NCBI RefSeq assembly: GCF_037893015.1 | Contig: NC_133666.1 | Span: 624,291,852 to 624,355,851 of the forward strand | DNA from: Macrotis lagotis | Taxonomy: Eukaryota > Chordata > Mammalia > Peramelemorphia > Peramelidae | Direction: 5' to 3' | Length of the DNA stretch: 64,000 bases | Part shown: piece after piece, positions 34,116-46,012 of the stretch | Layout of the letters: each line of letters begins with the position of its first letter | Numbering within the stretch: the first letter of the stretch is position 1 | Notes under the pieces: model-generated | Databases searched by the model: none | What the model saw: the letters and a program-made list of their open reading frames with translations, nothing else | Told to the model about the DNA's origin: nothing | Translations under genes and position numbers: made by a program

Positions 34116-34907
34116 GAGACTTCTGGCCAAGATGGCAGAGGGAAGACAGGCACAGTTCTAAAGTCTCCTGTTCTTTCCCCATCTATCATATGAAACAAAT
34201 CTCTTAACAGAAATCTGACCCACAAAACCCAGAAAGAAAAGCCAGGACAAAGAACAACTACCTTAGGATTTGTCTCCTGCAGCAGCATTGGATGAATTTG
34301 GATGGGTGAGTCTGGGCTCAGAGGGTGGATCAGCCCCAGATCAGCCAGATTAGCAGCTGAATTGGAGCCAGGGATTCTGAGGGCCCAAGAGCCTGACCTG
34401 CTGGATCAGTGGTGGGGCTAGATGGCAGGGGATTGAGTCAACTAGAGAGCAGAGGCACTGGTGTTGGTGCTGTCCCTCTGCAGCTTGCCAACAGGGCTGG
34501 GGGGAGAGTTCTGGTGCAGGAGAGCTGCAGACACCATCCCTGGGCTCCTCTGGTCTAAGGAACTCTGAGTCCTTGTCTCCATTACAGCTGAGACCTCTTC
34601 CTGGAACAAACAATTGCAGACTAATTCTGCTTCAGGCACAGGTGTGTGAGCAGAAGAACCAGACCAGCTGACAATAGAGAGAGGAATGACCTCAGGCTAG
34701 GGTAAAGCCCACTATTGAAAGAATTCAATACCTCCAACTCCTCCCTTCCAGCAAAGGGAGAAGGCCTCAATCAAGGTCACAGACACTCCAGAGAAAGCAA
34801 CCAGCACCTCCTACTGGCCATCCAGAGAAATTGCATTCAGTGAGTAAAGCCTTTAGCATCCCAAGCCCCTGTGAACCAGCCCCTCCCCAACTCAAGGTCT
34901 TAGCAAA
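34116..34907 (+). promoter_or_regulatory. L1-B 5' UTR with YY1-like site
   Basis: About 790 bp, GC-richer than the flanks, starting with the ccaagatggc motif 12 bases in. Homologous to the L1-A 5' UTR. Promoter role inferred from family knowledge. Confidence 0.6.
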
Positions 34908-36044
34908 ATGAAGAAGGGTCAGTGGAAAGGTGGAGCCATAGAAAAATTCTTGGAAGGAAAAGACACTAACTCAGAGAGACCTAGAACCTCTGAGGAGAAT
35001 ACAGTCTGGTCTTCAGCACAGAAAGACTTCCTTGAAGAAATAAGGAAGGAATTTAAAAATCAACTGGAAAATATGGGAGAGACAATTAATACCTTGCAAC
35101 AAGAAAACAAATCCTTAGAAAATACAATTGGACAAATACAAAAGGAGAAAAAAATATCTCAGATCCTCAATTGGACAAATACAAAATGAGAATAAATCTC
35201 TCACATCATCAATTGGACAATTACAAAATGAGAATAATTCTCTCAGATCCTCAATTGGGCAAATGCAAAAAGAAAATAATTCTCTCAAAACCTCAATTGG
35301 TCAAATGGAAAGCTCTTTTAAAAGTAGAATTGACCAACTGGAAAAGGAGTTGCAAAAGGTTAATGAAGAAAACTCCTCCCTAAAAAAACAAATGGAGTCT
35401 GCAAAAACTAATGACTCCATGAGAGAGCAAGAGCCAGTTAAACAAAATCAAAAAATAGAAAAAATAGAAGAAAATGTAAAATACCTCATTAACAAAACCA
35501 CTGACCTTGAGAATAGATTGAGGAGGTGCAACCTGAGAATTATTGGACTTCCTGAAAACATTGAAGAGAAAAAAATCCTGGACTTAATATTACAGGATCT
35601 AGTGATGCTAAACTGCCCTGATATCATGGAACCAGAGAGCAAAGTAGTTATTGAAAGAATACATTGATCCCCTCCAGAAAAAGATCCCAAAATGAAAACA
35701 CCAAGGAATATTGTGGCCAAATTCCAGAACTATCAGATAAAAGAGAAAATCCTGCAAGCAGCCAGACAGAAACAATTTAAATATCAAGGAGCCACAGTAA
35801 GGATCATTCAGGACCTGGCTGCATCGACATTAAGGGATTGAAGGGTCTGGAATGAGATATTTCGAAGAGCAAAGGAGCTTGGAATGCAGCCGAAGAATCC
35901 ACTATCCTGCAAAGCTGAGCCTTCTCTTCCAGGGGAAAAAGGTGGACATTTAATGAAATGGAAGAATTCCAAAAATTCCTGATGAAAAGACCAGAGCTAA
36001 ATAGAAAATTTGGACATCAAACAGGAGGTTCAAGAGACAAATGA
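34908..36044 (+). pseudogene. L1-B ORF1, frameshifted
   Basis: Starts MKKGQWKGGAIEKFLEGKD. The coiled coil has five 14-residue units (SSIGQLQNENNSLR type) against four in L1-A. A frameshift near 35160 and a stop at about 35667 (after VVIERIH) break it. The RRM block LRIIGLPENIEEKKILDL and the C-terminal domain (IKEKILQAARQKQFKYQGAT) follow. The probable natural stop is TGA at 36042-36044. Confidence 0.93.
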
Positions 36045-36804
36045 AAAGCTAAAAAAGGGGGGGGGCGTGGTAGAAGAAAAAAACTGCTATCCAACAAGTT
36101 GAAACTGGCTATATCCCAGCATGGAGAAAAAGATTCTCATTAATCTTGAGAATTGTAACTCTAACAGAGAGAATATACCTAGCCAGAAATGATGGACATT
36201 CATGATCTATCCATGAGACTGCTATCTAATGGGATGTAACTGGCTTTAACCCCACTTGGGAGAAAGACTCATAACTCTCAGGAATTTTAACTCTATTAGA
36301 TAGAATGTACTTAGCTAGAAGTGACAGATACTCAGAATTTTCTATGACTCAGATAATGATCTAAAAAACACTACCTCCTTAAAAAGGGGGACAGGAAAGA
36401 GACAGGAAGAGGGAGGGGGACTGAATGGGGTAAATCTCATTACACTAAGAGGTACAAAATATCTATGGTAATAGAGGGGAACAAGGGAGGAGATAAGAAA
36501 CACCTGAATCTTTTTCTCATCAGACTTGGCTTAAAGTCAACCTACACATACTTAGTTAACTTATAAAACATCTAACCTTTCAAGTATTAAAAGGGGAAAA
36601 GGGGAGGGGGGGACAGAGAAAAGGAAGGGGAGTGGGGAAAAAAGGGGAACTAACAAAAGGAAGGGAAGGGAAAAGGGAAAAATGGAAAGGGGAGGGAGTG
36701 ATATAGGAGGGCAAACACACTGAAGGGGGTGGTATTCAGAAACAAAATACTGGGGAATACGGATAAAGGGGGGAAGGGGAAAATACAAACAGAGGGAAGA
36801 TAGC
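36045..36804 (+). other. L1-B ORF1-ORF2 spacer, purine-rich
   Basis: 760 bp without coding potential. From 36360 to 36800 the plus strand is strongly purine-rich, with many G runs (for example ggggaaaaggggaggggggg at 36593). The matching region of L1-A (10013-10799) is 787 bp and complementary in bias, so it belongs to the element. Confidence 0.85.
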
Positions 36805-39800
36805 ATGGAGGGAAATAAAGAATTAGTAATCATAACTTTGAATGTGAATGGTATGAACTCTCCCTTAAAATGTAAGTGAATATGAGAGTGGATTAAAATC
36901 CAGAATCCTACAATATGCTGTTTACAAGAAACTCATTTTAGGCAGAGAAATACATATAGAGTAAAGGTAAAAGGTTGGAGTAAAATATATTTTGCTTCAG
37001 CTGAAGTAAAAAAAGTAGGGGTAGCAATCCTTATCTCAGACAAAGCAGCAGCAAAAATAGATAGTGTTAAAAGAGATAAGGAAGGAAACTTTATCCTCCT
37101 AAATGGTACCATAGATAATAAAGTTATTTCAGTACTGAATATATATGCACCCAATGGGATAGCATCCAAATTCTTAGAGGAGAAGCTGAAAGAACTACAG
37201 GAAGACATAGACAACAAAACTCTACTAGTGGGAGACCTCAACCTCCTGCTCTCAGATCTAGATAAATGGAATCATAAAATAAACAAGAAAGAAGTTAAGG
37301 AGGTAAATAGATTGTTAGAAAAACTAGATATGGTAGACTTATAGAGGAAACTGAATGGGGATAGAAAGGAATATACTTTTTTCTCAGCAGTACATGGAAC
37401 TTATACAAAAATTGACCATGTACTAGGACATAAAAACCTAATGATTAACTGCAGAAAGGCAGAAATAGTGAATACATCTTTCTCAGATCACAATGCAATA
37501 AAAGTCATATGCAATATAGGGCCAAGGAGTTATAGACCCAGAACAAATTGGAAACTGAATAACCTCATTTTAAAAAATGAATGGACCAAAAAACAAGTTA
37601 TAGAAAGAATTAACCATTTTATCCTAGATAATGACAATAATGAAACAACATACCAAAACCTATGGGATTCATTCAAAGAGACTCTCAGGGGATATATTAT
37701 AGCTTTAAATGCTTACATGAATAAATTGGAGAAAGAGGAAATCAATGAACTAAACAGGCAACTAAAATAATTAGAGAAAGAACAAATCAAAAATCCCCAA
37801 TCAAATACCAAATTAGAAATTTTAAAGATTAAAGGAGAAATTAATAAAATTGAAAGCAAAAAAATATTGAATTAATAAATAAAACCAAAAGTTGGTATTA
37901 TGAAAAAACAAATAAAATTGATAAACCTCTGGTCAATTTGATTAAAAAAAAGAAAGAAGAAAACCAAATTACTAATATCATAAATGAAAAAGGTGAACTC
38001 ACCACCAATGAAGAGGAAATTAAAGTAATAATTTGAAATTATTTTGTCCAACTCTATACCAATAAATTTGATAAACTAAGTGAAATGGATGAATATTTAC
38101 AAAAATATAAGTTGCCTAGGTTAAATGAAGAAGAGATTAAATACCTAAACAACCCTATCTCAGAAAAAGAAATTCAGCAAGCTATCACTGAACTCCCTAA
38201 GAAAAAATCTTCAGGGCCTGATGGATTCACAAGTGAATTCTACCAAACATTTAAGGAACAGTTGGTTTCAATTCTATATAAACTCTTTGGAAAAATAGGG
38301 AAAGATGGAACTCTGCCTAACTCTTTTTATGAAACCAATATGGTGCTGTTACCTAAACCAGGAAGAGTTAAAACAGAGAAAGAAAATTATAGACCTATCT
38401 CCCTGATGAATATAGACGCAAAAATCTTAAATAAAATCTTAGCAAAATGATTACAAGTTATCACTAGGATAATATATTATGATCAAGTAGGATTTATCCC
38501 AGGAATGCAGGGATGGTTCAATATTAGGAAAACTGTTAGTATACTCAATTATATCAACAACAAACCTATCAGAAATTACATGATCATATCAATAGATGCT
38601 GAAAAAGCTTTTGACAAAATACAGCATCCATTCCTACTAAAAACACTAGAGAGTGTAGGAATAAATGGACTGTTCTTTAGAATAATTAGCAGTATCTATC
38701 TGAAACCATCAACAAGCATTATATTCAATGGGGAGAGGCTAGAGGCATTCCCAATAAGATCAGGGGTGAAACAAGGGTGCCCATTATCACCATTACTATT
38801 CAATATTGTATTAGAAATGTTAGCTTCAGCAATTAGAGAAGAAAAAGAAATTGAAGGAATTAGAATTGGGAAGGAAGAGACAAAACTCTCACTCTTTGCA
38901 GATGACATGATGGTCTACCTAGAGAATCCCAAGAAATCATCCAAAAAACTACTGGAAACAATTAGCGATTTTAGCAAAGTTGCAGGTTATAAAATAAACC
39001 TCATAACCCCTCAACTTTTCTATATATGTCTAGCAAGAAACAGCAGGAAGAGCTAGAAAGAGAAATCCCATTCAAAGTAACCTCAGACAATATAAAATAC
39101 CTGGGAGTCTATTTGCCAAGACAGACTCAGAAACTCTTTGAAAACAATTATACAACACTTCTCATGCAAATTACATCAGATTTAAATAACTGGGCAAATA
39201 TCAATTGCTCATGGATAGGTAAGAGCTAATATAATAAAAATGACAATTCTACTAAAACTAAATTACCTGTTTAGTGGCCTACCAATCAAAATTCCAAATA
39301 ATGACTTTAATGAGTGGGAAAAAATTGTGAGTAAATTCATATGGAGAAATAAAAAGTCAAGAATTGCCAGGAGCTTAATGAAAAAAAGTGCAAAAGAAGG
39401 TGGCTTAGCCCTAAATGATCTGAAATTATGTTATAAAGCATCAGTTGTCAAAACTGTTTGGTATTGGCTAAGTAAAAGAGTGGTGGACCAGTGGAATAGA
39501 CTAGGTGCAAAAGCAGAAGACGATTATAGTAATCTGCTGTTTGATAAACCCAAAGAGTCCAGCTACTGGGATAAAAACTCCCTCTTTAATAAAAATTGCT
39601 GGGATAATTGGAAGTTAGTATGGAAGAAACTTAGATTAGACCAACAGCTCACACCCTTTACTAAGATAAGATCCAAATGGCTACAGGACTTAGACATAAA
39701 AAACAATACTATAAGCTAATTAGAAGATCAAGGACTAGTTTACCTGTCAGATCTATGGAAAGGGGAGCAGTTTATGACTAAGGAAGAGGTGGAGAATATC

Positions 39801-40605
39801 ACCAAAAACCAACTAGATGATTTCAATTACATTAAATTAAAAAGCTTTAGCACAGATAAAACCACTGTAACCAAGATCAAAAGAAATGTATTAAATTGGG
39901 AAACAATCTTTACAGCTAATGATTCTGACAAAGGACTCATTTCTAAAATATACAGAGAACTGAGTCATATTTTTAAAACAAAAAGCCATTCCCCAATTGA
40001 CAAATGGTCAAAGGATTTGCAAAGGCAATTTACAGATGAGGAGATCAAAGCAATCCATAGCCATATGAAAAATTGCTCAATCATTCATTATTAGAGAAAT
40101 GCAAATTAAAGCTTCTCTGAGGTACCATCTCACATCTCTCAGACTGGCCCATATGACCAGAAAGGATAATGATCATTGTTGGAAGGGTTGTGGGAAATCT
40201 GGGACACTATTACACTGTTGGTGGAGCTGTGAACTCATCCAACCTTTCTGGAGAGCTCTTTGGAATTACACCAAAAGGACAACAAAAATGTGCATATCCT
40301 TTGACCCAGCAATACCACTACTGGGTCTATACCCTGAAGAGATGATGAAAAAAGGGTAAAAACATCACTTGTACAAAAATATTCATAGCAGCCCTGTTTG
40401 TGGTGGCAAAGAATTGGAAATCAAATAAATGTCCTTCAAATGGGGAATGGCTTAGCAAACTGTGGTATATGTATGTCATGGAACACTATTGTTCCATTAG
40501 AAACCAGGAGGGACAGTATTTCAGGGAAGCCTGGAGGGATTTGCATGGACTGATGCTGAGTGAGATGAGCAGAACCAGAAAAGCACTGTATACCTTGAAG
40601 GACTC
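36805..40605 (+). pseudogene. L1-B ORF2 (endonuclease-reverse transcriptase), broken
   Basis: The ATG is preserved (MEGNKELVIITLNVNGMNSP), but stops follow within 25 codons. Endonuclease signatures remain in pieces: CLQETHF, VGDLN, KIDHVLG and FSDHNAI. In the RT block (38085-39056), [28 protein letters not shown] and the catalytic LFADDMM are kept, unlike L1-A. The cysteine motif CWKGCGKSGTLLHCWWSC is at 40165-40220. A ~30-bp deletion near 40598 removes the normal stop. Numerous frame breaks make it inactive. Confidence 0.95.
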
Positions 40606-40956
40606 GCTCATTCCATCAGTGTTCCAATGCGAAACAATTTTTGGCTGCCTGCAAAGGAGAGTGCCATCTGTATCCAGATAAAGAGCCACGGAGTTTGAAT
40701 AAAGTTCAAGGATTATTCCCTTTAATTTAGGAAAAAAACCCAGATATCTTATTGTCTGATCTTACCTCTTAGACTTCTTGTCTCTTCTTTAAGGATATGA
40801 TTTCTCTCTCATCACACTCAATTTGGATCGAGGTACGACATGGAAACAAAGTAAAGACTGACAGATTGCTTTCTGTGGGGGGGTGGGGGAGGGAAGTAAG
40901 ATTGAGGGGAAAATTATAAAACTCAAATAATATCTTTAATAAAAATAAATTAAAAA

Positions 40957-41120
40957 GGGATGGCTAGGTGGTGTAGTGGATAAAGCACCGGCCTTGGAGT
41001 CAGGAGTACCTGGGTTCAAATCCAGTCTCCTATACTTAATAATTACCTAGCTGTGTGGCTTTGGGCAAGCCACTTAACCCCATTTGCCTTGGGAAAAAAC
41101 TAAATAAAAACTCAAAAAAA
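40957..41120 (+). mobile_element. WSINE-type SINE at the L1-B 3' end
   Basis: Typical SINE (ggctaggtggtgtagtggat, gggttcaaatcc, agccacttaaccccatttgc) placed between the L1-B tail and the right copy of the L1-B target duplication. Either it inserted into the L1 A-tail or it was joined during the same integration. Confidence 0.93.
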
Positions 41121-41136
41121 AAGAAGGAACAATTTG

Positions 41137-41640
41137 TACTTATGAGACAAAGAAATGGTGAGGCTTTTGTAGACTTCTTTGCCTGGTTACAGGAGGCAGT
41201 AGGAAGAACTTTAGGAGATGTAGCAGGAATAGATGTATTAATAAACCAATTAGCATGGGCTAATACAAATGCTGATTGTCAGAAAGCAATAATTGGCTTA
41301 AGAAGGGATTCCACCATTGAGGAAATGATTCAAAGATATGAAGTATAGGGTCTCATGTATATCATACCGAATTAATGTGACAAACGTTTTTGCTAATATG
41401 TGCATTGGAAATAAAGAGAATCAGACTTGCTTTGTTTGTGAAAAAACTGGACAATTAAAGAAAGATTGTTGGCATGCCCAAGGAGCTAAACCCAGAAAGT
41501 TGGGGCACATCATCCTAAAACTCTGTGCCCAAAGTGTGAAAAGACAGGACACTGGGCATCAGAATGTAGACAAGGAAATTTTAACTGGGAAAGGGGCCCT
41601 CTGTCAGGGGCCCATCAAAAATAATCATGGGGTATGACAG
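41137..41640 (+). pseudogene. ERV gag, capsid C-terminus and nucleocapsid zinc knuckles, broken
   Basis: Resumes after L1-B. Capsid C-terminal residues QLAWANTNADCQKAI correspond to the major homology region neighbourhood of betaretroviral Gag. The first zinc knuckle reads CFVCEKTGQLKKDC, with Gln in place of the zinc-binding His. The second, in another frame at about 41525-41566, is an intact CCHC (CPKCEKTGHWASEC). A stop after RYEV and a frameshift between the knuckles inactivate it. Confidence 0.85.
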
Positions 41641-41699
41641 TTCAGGACCAGCAGAGATGGAATGAAAAAATCAGTCTGCAGTTTTGTCAGCAAGCTCAC

Positions 41700-42170
41700 C
41701 TGTATCAAACTATTGATAGTCAAAAATGCTGGGAAATTTAGGGTGCCTCCATATGCTTCTATTGAAGTACCTATTCACCCTTTATGATTAATCAATGAGG
41801 AGTTTGCAATCATTCTGGCTCCACCAAATCCAGATCATACTTACATTATACCTTTGGTAAAGCACATGAGTGGGGAAATTTTCTCTATTGCAATAATCAG
41901 TGCTAAAGATGATGATAGCTACATAAATGAGAACCAATGCATAGCTCAGTTATGTGTTTTTTCAAGATCTGGTATAGGCTTGATTGACACTGGGGCCGAT
42001 CGGACTGTGTTCCCCACACAAAACTGGTCACAAGCTTGGCCTAAGCAGGTTGCTTATACTAACCTAGTAGGCATTGGAGGTAGACAGGAAACAGAAATTT
42101 CTTGTCAACCCTTGAAATGGAGAAAAGAGGATAAAGCAAGGGCCTGTTACTCCTTTCATAGTTGAAGGAC
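41700..42170 (+). pseudogene. ERV protease region
   Basis: The open stretch 41854-42165 contains the retroviral aspartic protease active site LIDTGADRTVF, followed by LVGIGGRQE. The upstream part might be a remnant dUTPase, as in betaretroviruses, but no motif confirms that. The frame ends soon after. No reverse transcriptase follows. Confidence 0.8.
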
Positions 42171-42339
42171 TCCTTACAATATTATGGGAGAGATATATCA
42201 ATTAGGGGTTAGAATTAGCACAGATCCTCTGATTGGGGCTGCTGTTGAATTGGGTAGTGGAATCTCCGAGTTAGTGCCTCAGGGGATGGAGCTTTTTGCT
42301 CAGCAGGAGTCCATACCAGTGCCATGAACGGGAAGTGGA

Positions 42340-42720
42340 GGGACCTGGAGGACCGGCTTGCTGCTCTTTTTGGCTGTGGCTGCCGGCCTGATTGTATTAT
42401 GCCTGTTAAGCACGATCCAAACCTCTAAATCTACAGGCAACTTTAGAGACTTCTCATTGTTGCCGAAGACCCTGACGCAGAGCCTAACATTGACCCAGAC
42501 TTTGACACAGACCCTAACTCCTACAACCAACACAGCTAGTTTCACTTTTCAGCCTACAGCCAGGGTTGTCAAGACATTTGCTGGAGCAGCAGAGGGCTGT
42601 GAATTGCTGCTTCCTGTGTTGAGAGGGAAAGTGTCACATGTTGTTGGACAGTTTGTTATGGTGATGGCTACTGTTCACAAGGTGCAGCAACCTCAGGTTG
42701 TACTGGTGTTAACCGCTTAG
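42340..42720 (+). pseudogene. Hydrophobic env-like or unassigned ERV open frame
   Basis: Opens with a strong membrane segment (LLLFLAVAAGLIVLCLLSTI), then a Thr/Gln/Leu repeat (TQSLTLTQTLTQTLTPTTNT). By position after protease and before the 3' non-coding part it could be the transmembrane anchor and cytoplasmic tail of env. No other env feature is visible, so this is a positional guess. The stop is at 42718-42720. Confidence 0.4.
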
Positions 42721-43274
42721 GTGATTTCAAATGCTCTCTCTCATTTTCTACCCTTCCCTCTGCAGAGGGAGGGGGAGGGAGAAGGGAAATCTTCCTTTTT
42801 GGAACTTCAAAACTCAAGCTTATGTCTTAGATGGAATGTAGACTTTGCTTCAAGGACAAGACCCCTCCAAAAACTTATTTTAGAAATCAAGGGACCCCCA
42901 TGCCTTCTTCCTGCTTTGGGGAGGAAGTGGGGTTTGGGCAATGACTATGTTTTTCAATAGGTTATTGATTGGGAAGCTTTGTGCATCAGTTAAGAAAAAA
43001 GGGAAAGAAGACTTTTTTGGGGATTAGGAAATTTGGATTTTTGTCTTATGAAGTCTGTGCCTATGGCTTATATTTTTGTTGACTGATCTTGATTGTTTAT
43101 GTATGTATGTGTGTATCTGAATGTCTATAGGCCATTTTCCATCTCTCTAACTGGCCTGGAGAGGTGGGAAAATGTTTCTATATTCTGAGATCTGGTACTG
43201 GCCAGGGTATCAGTCTCAACTTGGTAAATGTGATACAGGAGAGTTGTTTCTGTGTTCTTGTTTGTGTCTAAATT

Positions 43275-43328
<54 letters not shown>

Positions 43329-43610
43329 TCAGATCTGAAATAGTTAAATGTTACCTGAGTTAAAAGTTACTCCTTTTAGTTTGGGTTTCGAATTTGATTG
43401 CTTTGAAAGGTTTTTTTTTTTTTTGTTGGCAAAAGAAAAACTTTGTAATCTTTGTCTGTTTGTAAGTTGGGGATAAAATGTATTTCAAGGAATTTGGGAA
43501 TATTGGTTTTGTTACATTGACATCTGTATATACTGTTTTTGAACTTTTGTTTACAACTTTTGTGGCATTCATCATGTAATAATTTTATTTCAAAAACAAG
43601 AAGGGGGATA
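42721..43610 (+). other. ERV 3' non-coding region with polypurine tract
   Basis: No coding region. Includes a (TG)n run at 43277-43326 and ends with a polypurine tract (acaagaagggggata) immediately 5' of the LTR, the primer for plus-strand synthesis in retroviruses. Confidence 0.7.
43277..43326 (+). repeat. (TG)n microsatellite
   Basis: About 25 uninterrupted TG units. Confidence 0.97.
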
Positions 43611-43871
43611 TGTTAGGGACTGTTATGTGTGGGAATACTGTAAATTATCATCACCTAGTGCCTTTGAGCATCAGAACCTTGCTTTACTAAGTGCCACAGG
43701 AGTGGGAGTGGATTAGTGTCTGGGAAGGATATTTAAGCACTTGTATTCTGGTGAATAAATGGAGCACTTGGAGATCTTGATGGAGTACTCGTCTCCCTTG
43801 TCTTCCTTGATTCCCACCCCTCCAGTGCTAGCCTGGGGAAGATTGAGGGAGTCCAGAAGTGGGACTCAACA
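43611..43871 (+). mobile_element. 3' LTR, complete
   Basis: 261 bp from TGTTAGGGAC to CTCAACA. Carries a TATA-like gatatttaagc at 43728 and the polyadenylation signal aataaa at 43756. Directly follows the polypurine tract and precedes gacttc. Confidence 0.88.
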
Positions 43872-43977
43872 GACTTCAAACCTAAATTCACTTCTTGACA
43901 AAGTTTTACTGATTGCTACTAGCTCTTCTCTTTAGGCCAAGCGGAACTATTACTATTTCATATTCAGGAACTCTAAA

Positions 43978-44285
43978 ACGGCAGCTTGGTGGTGCAATGG
44001 ATAGAGCAATGACCTAGAAATCATGAGGATGAAAGTTCGAATCTAGCCTCAGACATTTGACACTCACTGGCTATATGACTTTGGGCCAGTCACTCAACCC
44101 TGATTGCCTCATATCCAGGGCATCTCTCCTGATTCGTATCTGGCTACTGGACCCAAATGGCTCTGGAAGAGAAAGTGAGATAGGTGACTTACAGAGCACC
44201 ACCTCACTTAAATCCAATTCGTGTACTTGTCATGACATCACTTCCCTGATGTGACTTTCTTTGATGACAAAGGACAAACATCAAT
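43978..44285 (+). mobile_element. Long marsupial tRNA-derived SINE
   Basis: Forward copy of the 290-bp family: ggcagcttggtggtgcaatg, gaaagttcgaatctagcctc, catatccagggcatctctcc, cactggacccaaatggctct-like block, then gtcatgacatcacttccctg and acaaaggacaaacatcaatc. Confidence 0.85.
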
Positions 44286-44920
44286 CACTTCAAAACAACT
44301 ATCATTTGCTGCCCTAAGCCTTCTTTTGTTCAAGGTAAGGATCTCCAGTTCTTTCAACTATTTCATGATCTTCATCTCTAACCATTCTGGTTATCTTCCT
44401 CTTCATGTTTATCCAATACTCTCTCTAAATCCTTCAGTTTATCGGATTATATTTGTTCAACCTATGGTAGAGCATTCTGAGCTTGTATCAGTTTGATCAT
44501 CCACTGTATAATATAATTTGTCTCCAACATAGTGATGTCATTTTGGACTTCTTCAATAATGAAGGACAAGAATCAATCACCTTCCCTAGATGAAATATGA
44601 TGTCCATGTTTTGGGTGTCATGGTTTTCAAGCAATCTGATGTTTTTAAAACTATTTCTCTTTGACTTATTTTCTGGTCAGTTGTTTAATGATAAGAAATA
44701 TCTTACATTTTCTTCTATTTTTTTCAATCTAAGGATTATGTTCTTGGGCCATTCTAATTTTTAATGGAGCTCACTATTTAGGTAGGATTTTGCATCTCTT
44801 GTATTGAGCTATTTAGTCATCTATCCATTTTTTTCTTCTAGAATTCTCATTTTGTTTGTAATATCCTCTTTAAATCTCTTGCTCTATTTCTTCCAGGAAT
44901 TCTTAAAGACCATATGATTA
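44286..44920. other. Unassigned intron DNA
   Basis: No gene. A second SINE-like tail occurs at 44530-44580 (gtgatgtcattttggacttc, gaaggacaagaatcaatcac), and 44815-44910 weakly recalls L1 ORF1 in reverse. Confidence 0.4.
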
Positions 44921-44924
44921 AGCT

Positions 44925-45046
44925 AGAATATATGCATGTGTATTTGTATGTGTGTATACATATATGTATGTATATTTATGCATATACATTTTTGTTTATG
45001 TGTGTGATATATATGTATATATGTGTCTATCTATGTTTGTGTGTGT

Positions 45047-45096
<50 letters not shown>
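44925..45096 (+). repeat. AT/TG-rich microsatellite
   Basis: Degenerate TATG/TGTG units grading into a perfect (TA)n tract at about 45047-45096. Open frames across it are artefacts. Confidence 0.95.
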
Positions 45097-45099
<3 letters not shown>

Positions 45100-46012
45100 T
45101 TTATTTGTTGTTATTTTCTTCTGGATCTATGTCTTTGTGCTTTGCAGTCCAAAGAAAATGGTTTTTTCCTTTTTGATTGCCATATTCCTGTCCTAAGTAT
45201 CACTCTGAATTCAGACATGATATGAATTTTGAAAATTTTTTTTTTACCTGATGAGACAAGCTCAAGAAACAAAGAACCTCCTTCAAAACAAAAAATTTAT
45301 GAAAAAGTAGAATCCTGGTATATGACCTTAGAAATACTCAGAGGGGATGTTCCTGAGTTCCCAAAGTTCAGAGAAGTATATAAATATGAGGGCAATATTG
45401 AGCAACACCAAGGAGAAACTATTGAAGAGAGACAAAGGAACTGTTCTTTGGTGAGAAATTTTAGGCCAATGAATATAATTCAGAATGAAAACTTCTTAGA
45501 GCAGAGACCATATGTAAACACCAAATTTGGGGGATTATATTTGTTCTCAAACATAATGGATACCTGAGAGTTTCTGCTAAAGACATACATTATAAATGTG
45601 ATACATGTGGCCAAGACTTCAAACAGAATTCAGTTGTAAGTAAATATCGAAGAATATCCATACAGAAGAGAGACTTTGTAAAGCTAATGTATTTAGAAAA
45701 GTGTTCAGGTAGAATTCAGAACATCCTGGAAAAGAGAAAATGTACAATGGTGAGAAATCCTCTGAGTGCAATGAATTTGAGAAAATTCTCAGTTCAAGAT
45801 CTAAACATGAAAGACCATTTGCTAGAGACAAACCATATGAATGAGATGAATGTGGCAAAGCTTTTAGCCAGAGAGCACACTTTATCCAACATCAGAGAAT
45901 TCACTCTAGAGAGAAACCTTGTTAATGGAATGAGTGTAAGAAAACTTTCAGTCAGAGACAACCCTCTTTAAGTACAATAATGGAAAGAACACATAATGGA
46001 GAGAAACCCTGA

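Larger units (their letters stand above)
34116..40956 (+). mobile_element. Full-length dead LINE-1 (L1-B) inside the ERV gag
   Basis: Complete from the 5' motif ccaagatggc (34127-34136) through ORF1 (34908-36044), a 760-bp purine-rich spacer and ORF2 (from 36805), to a 3' UTR and A-rich end near 40950. A 16-bp duplication with two mismatches (aagaaagaaccatttg at 34100-34115; aagaaggaacaatttg at 41121-41136) encloses L1-B plus the SINE behind it. Same subfamily as L1-A in opposite orientation. Interrupted by many stops. Confidence 0.96.
33245..43871 (+). mobile_element. Betaretrovirus-like endogenous retrovirus, defective
   Basis: Bounded by LTR sequence beginning TGTTAGGGACTG and ending CAACA. 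Flanks are gacctc (33239-33244) and gacttc (43872-43877), a likely 6-bp target duplication, as in class II ERVs. Order: truncated 5' LTR, gag split by L1-B, zinc knuckles, protease, a short hydrophobic env-like piece, polypurine tract and 3' LTR. Pol is absent. Primer-binding site and leader are deleted. The LTR overlap differs at about 9 of 118 positions plus a 6-bp indel, so the insertion is old. All frames are broken. Confidence 0.9.

Noticed and set aside
35090..35320. Regularly spaced repeats that might suggest a CRISPR-like array
   Set aside because: They are the 42-bp coding units of the L1 ORF1 coiled coil, in a vertebrate genome.
44952..45176. Tyr/Ile-rich open frame
   Set aside because: Encoded by the TA/TG microsatellite.
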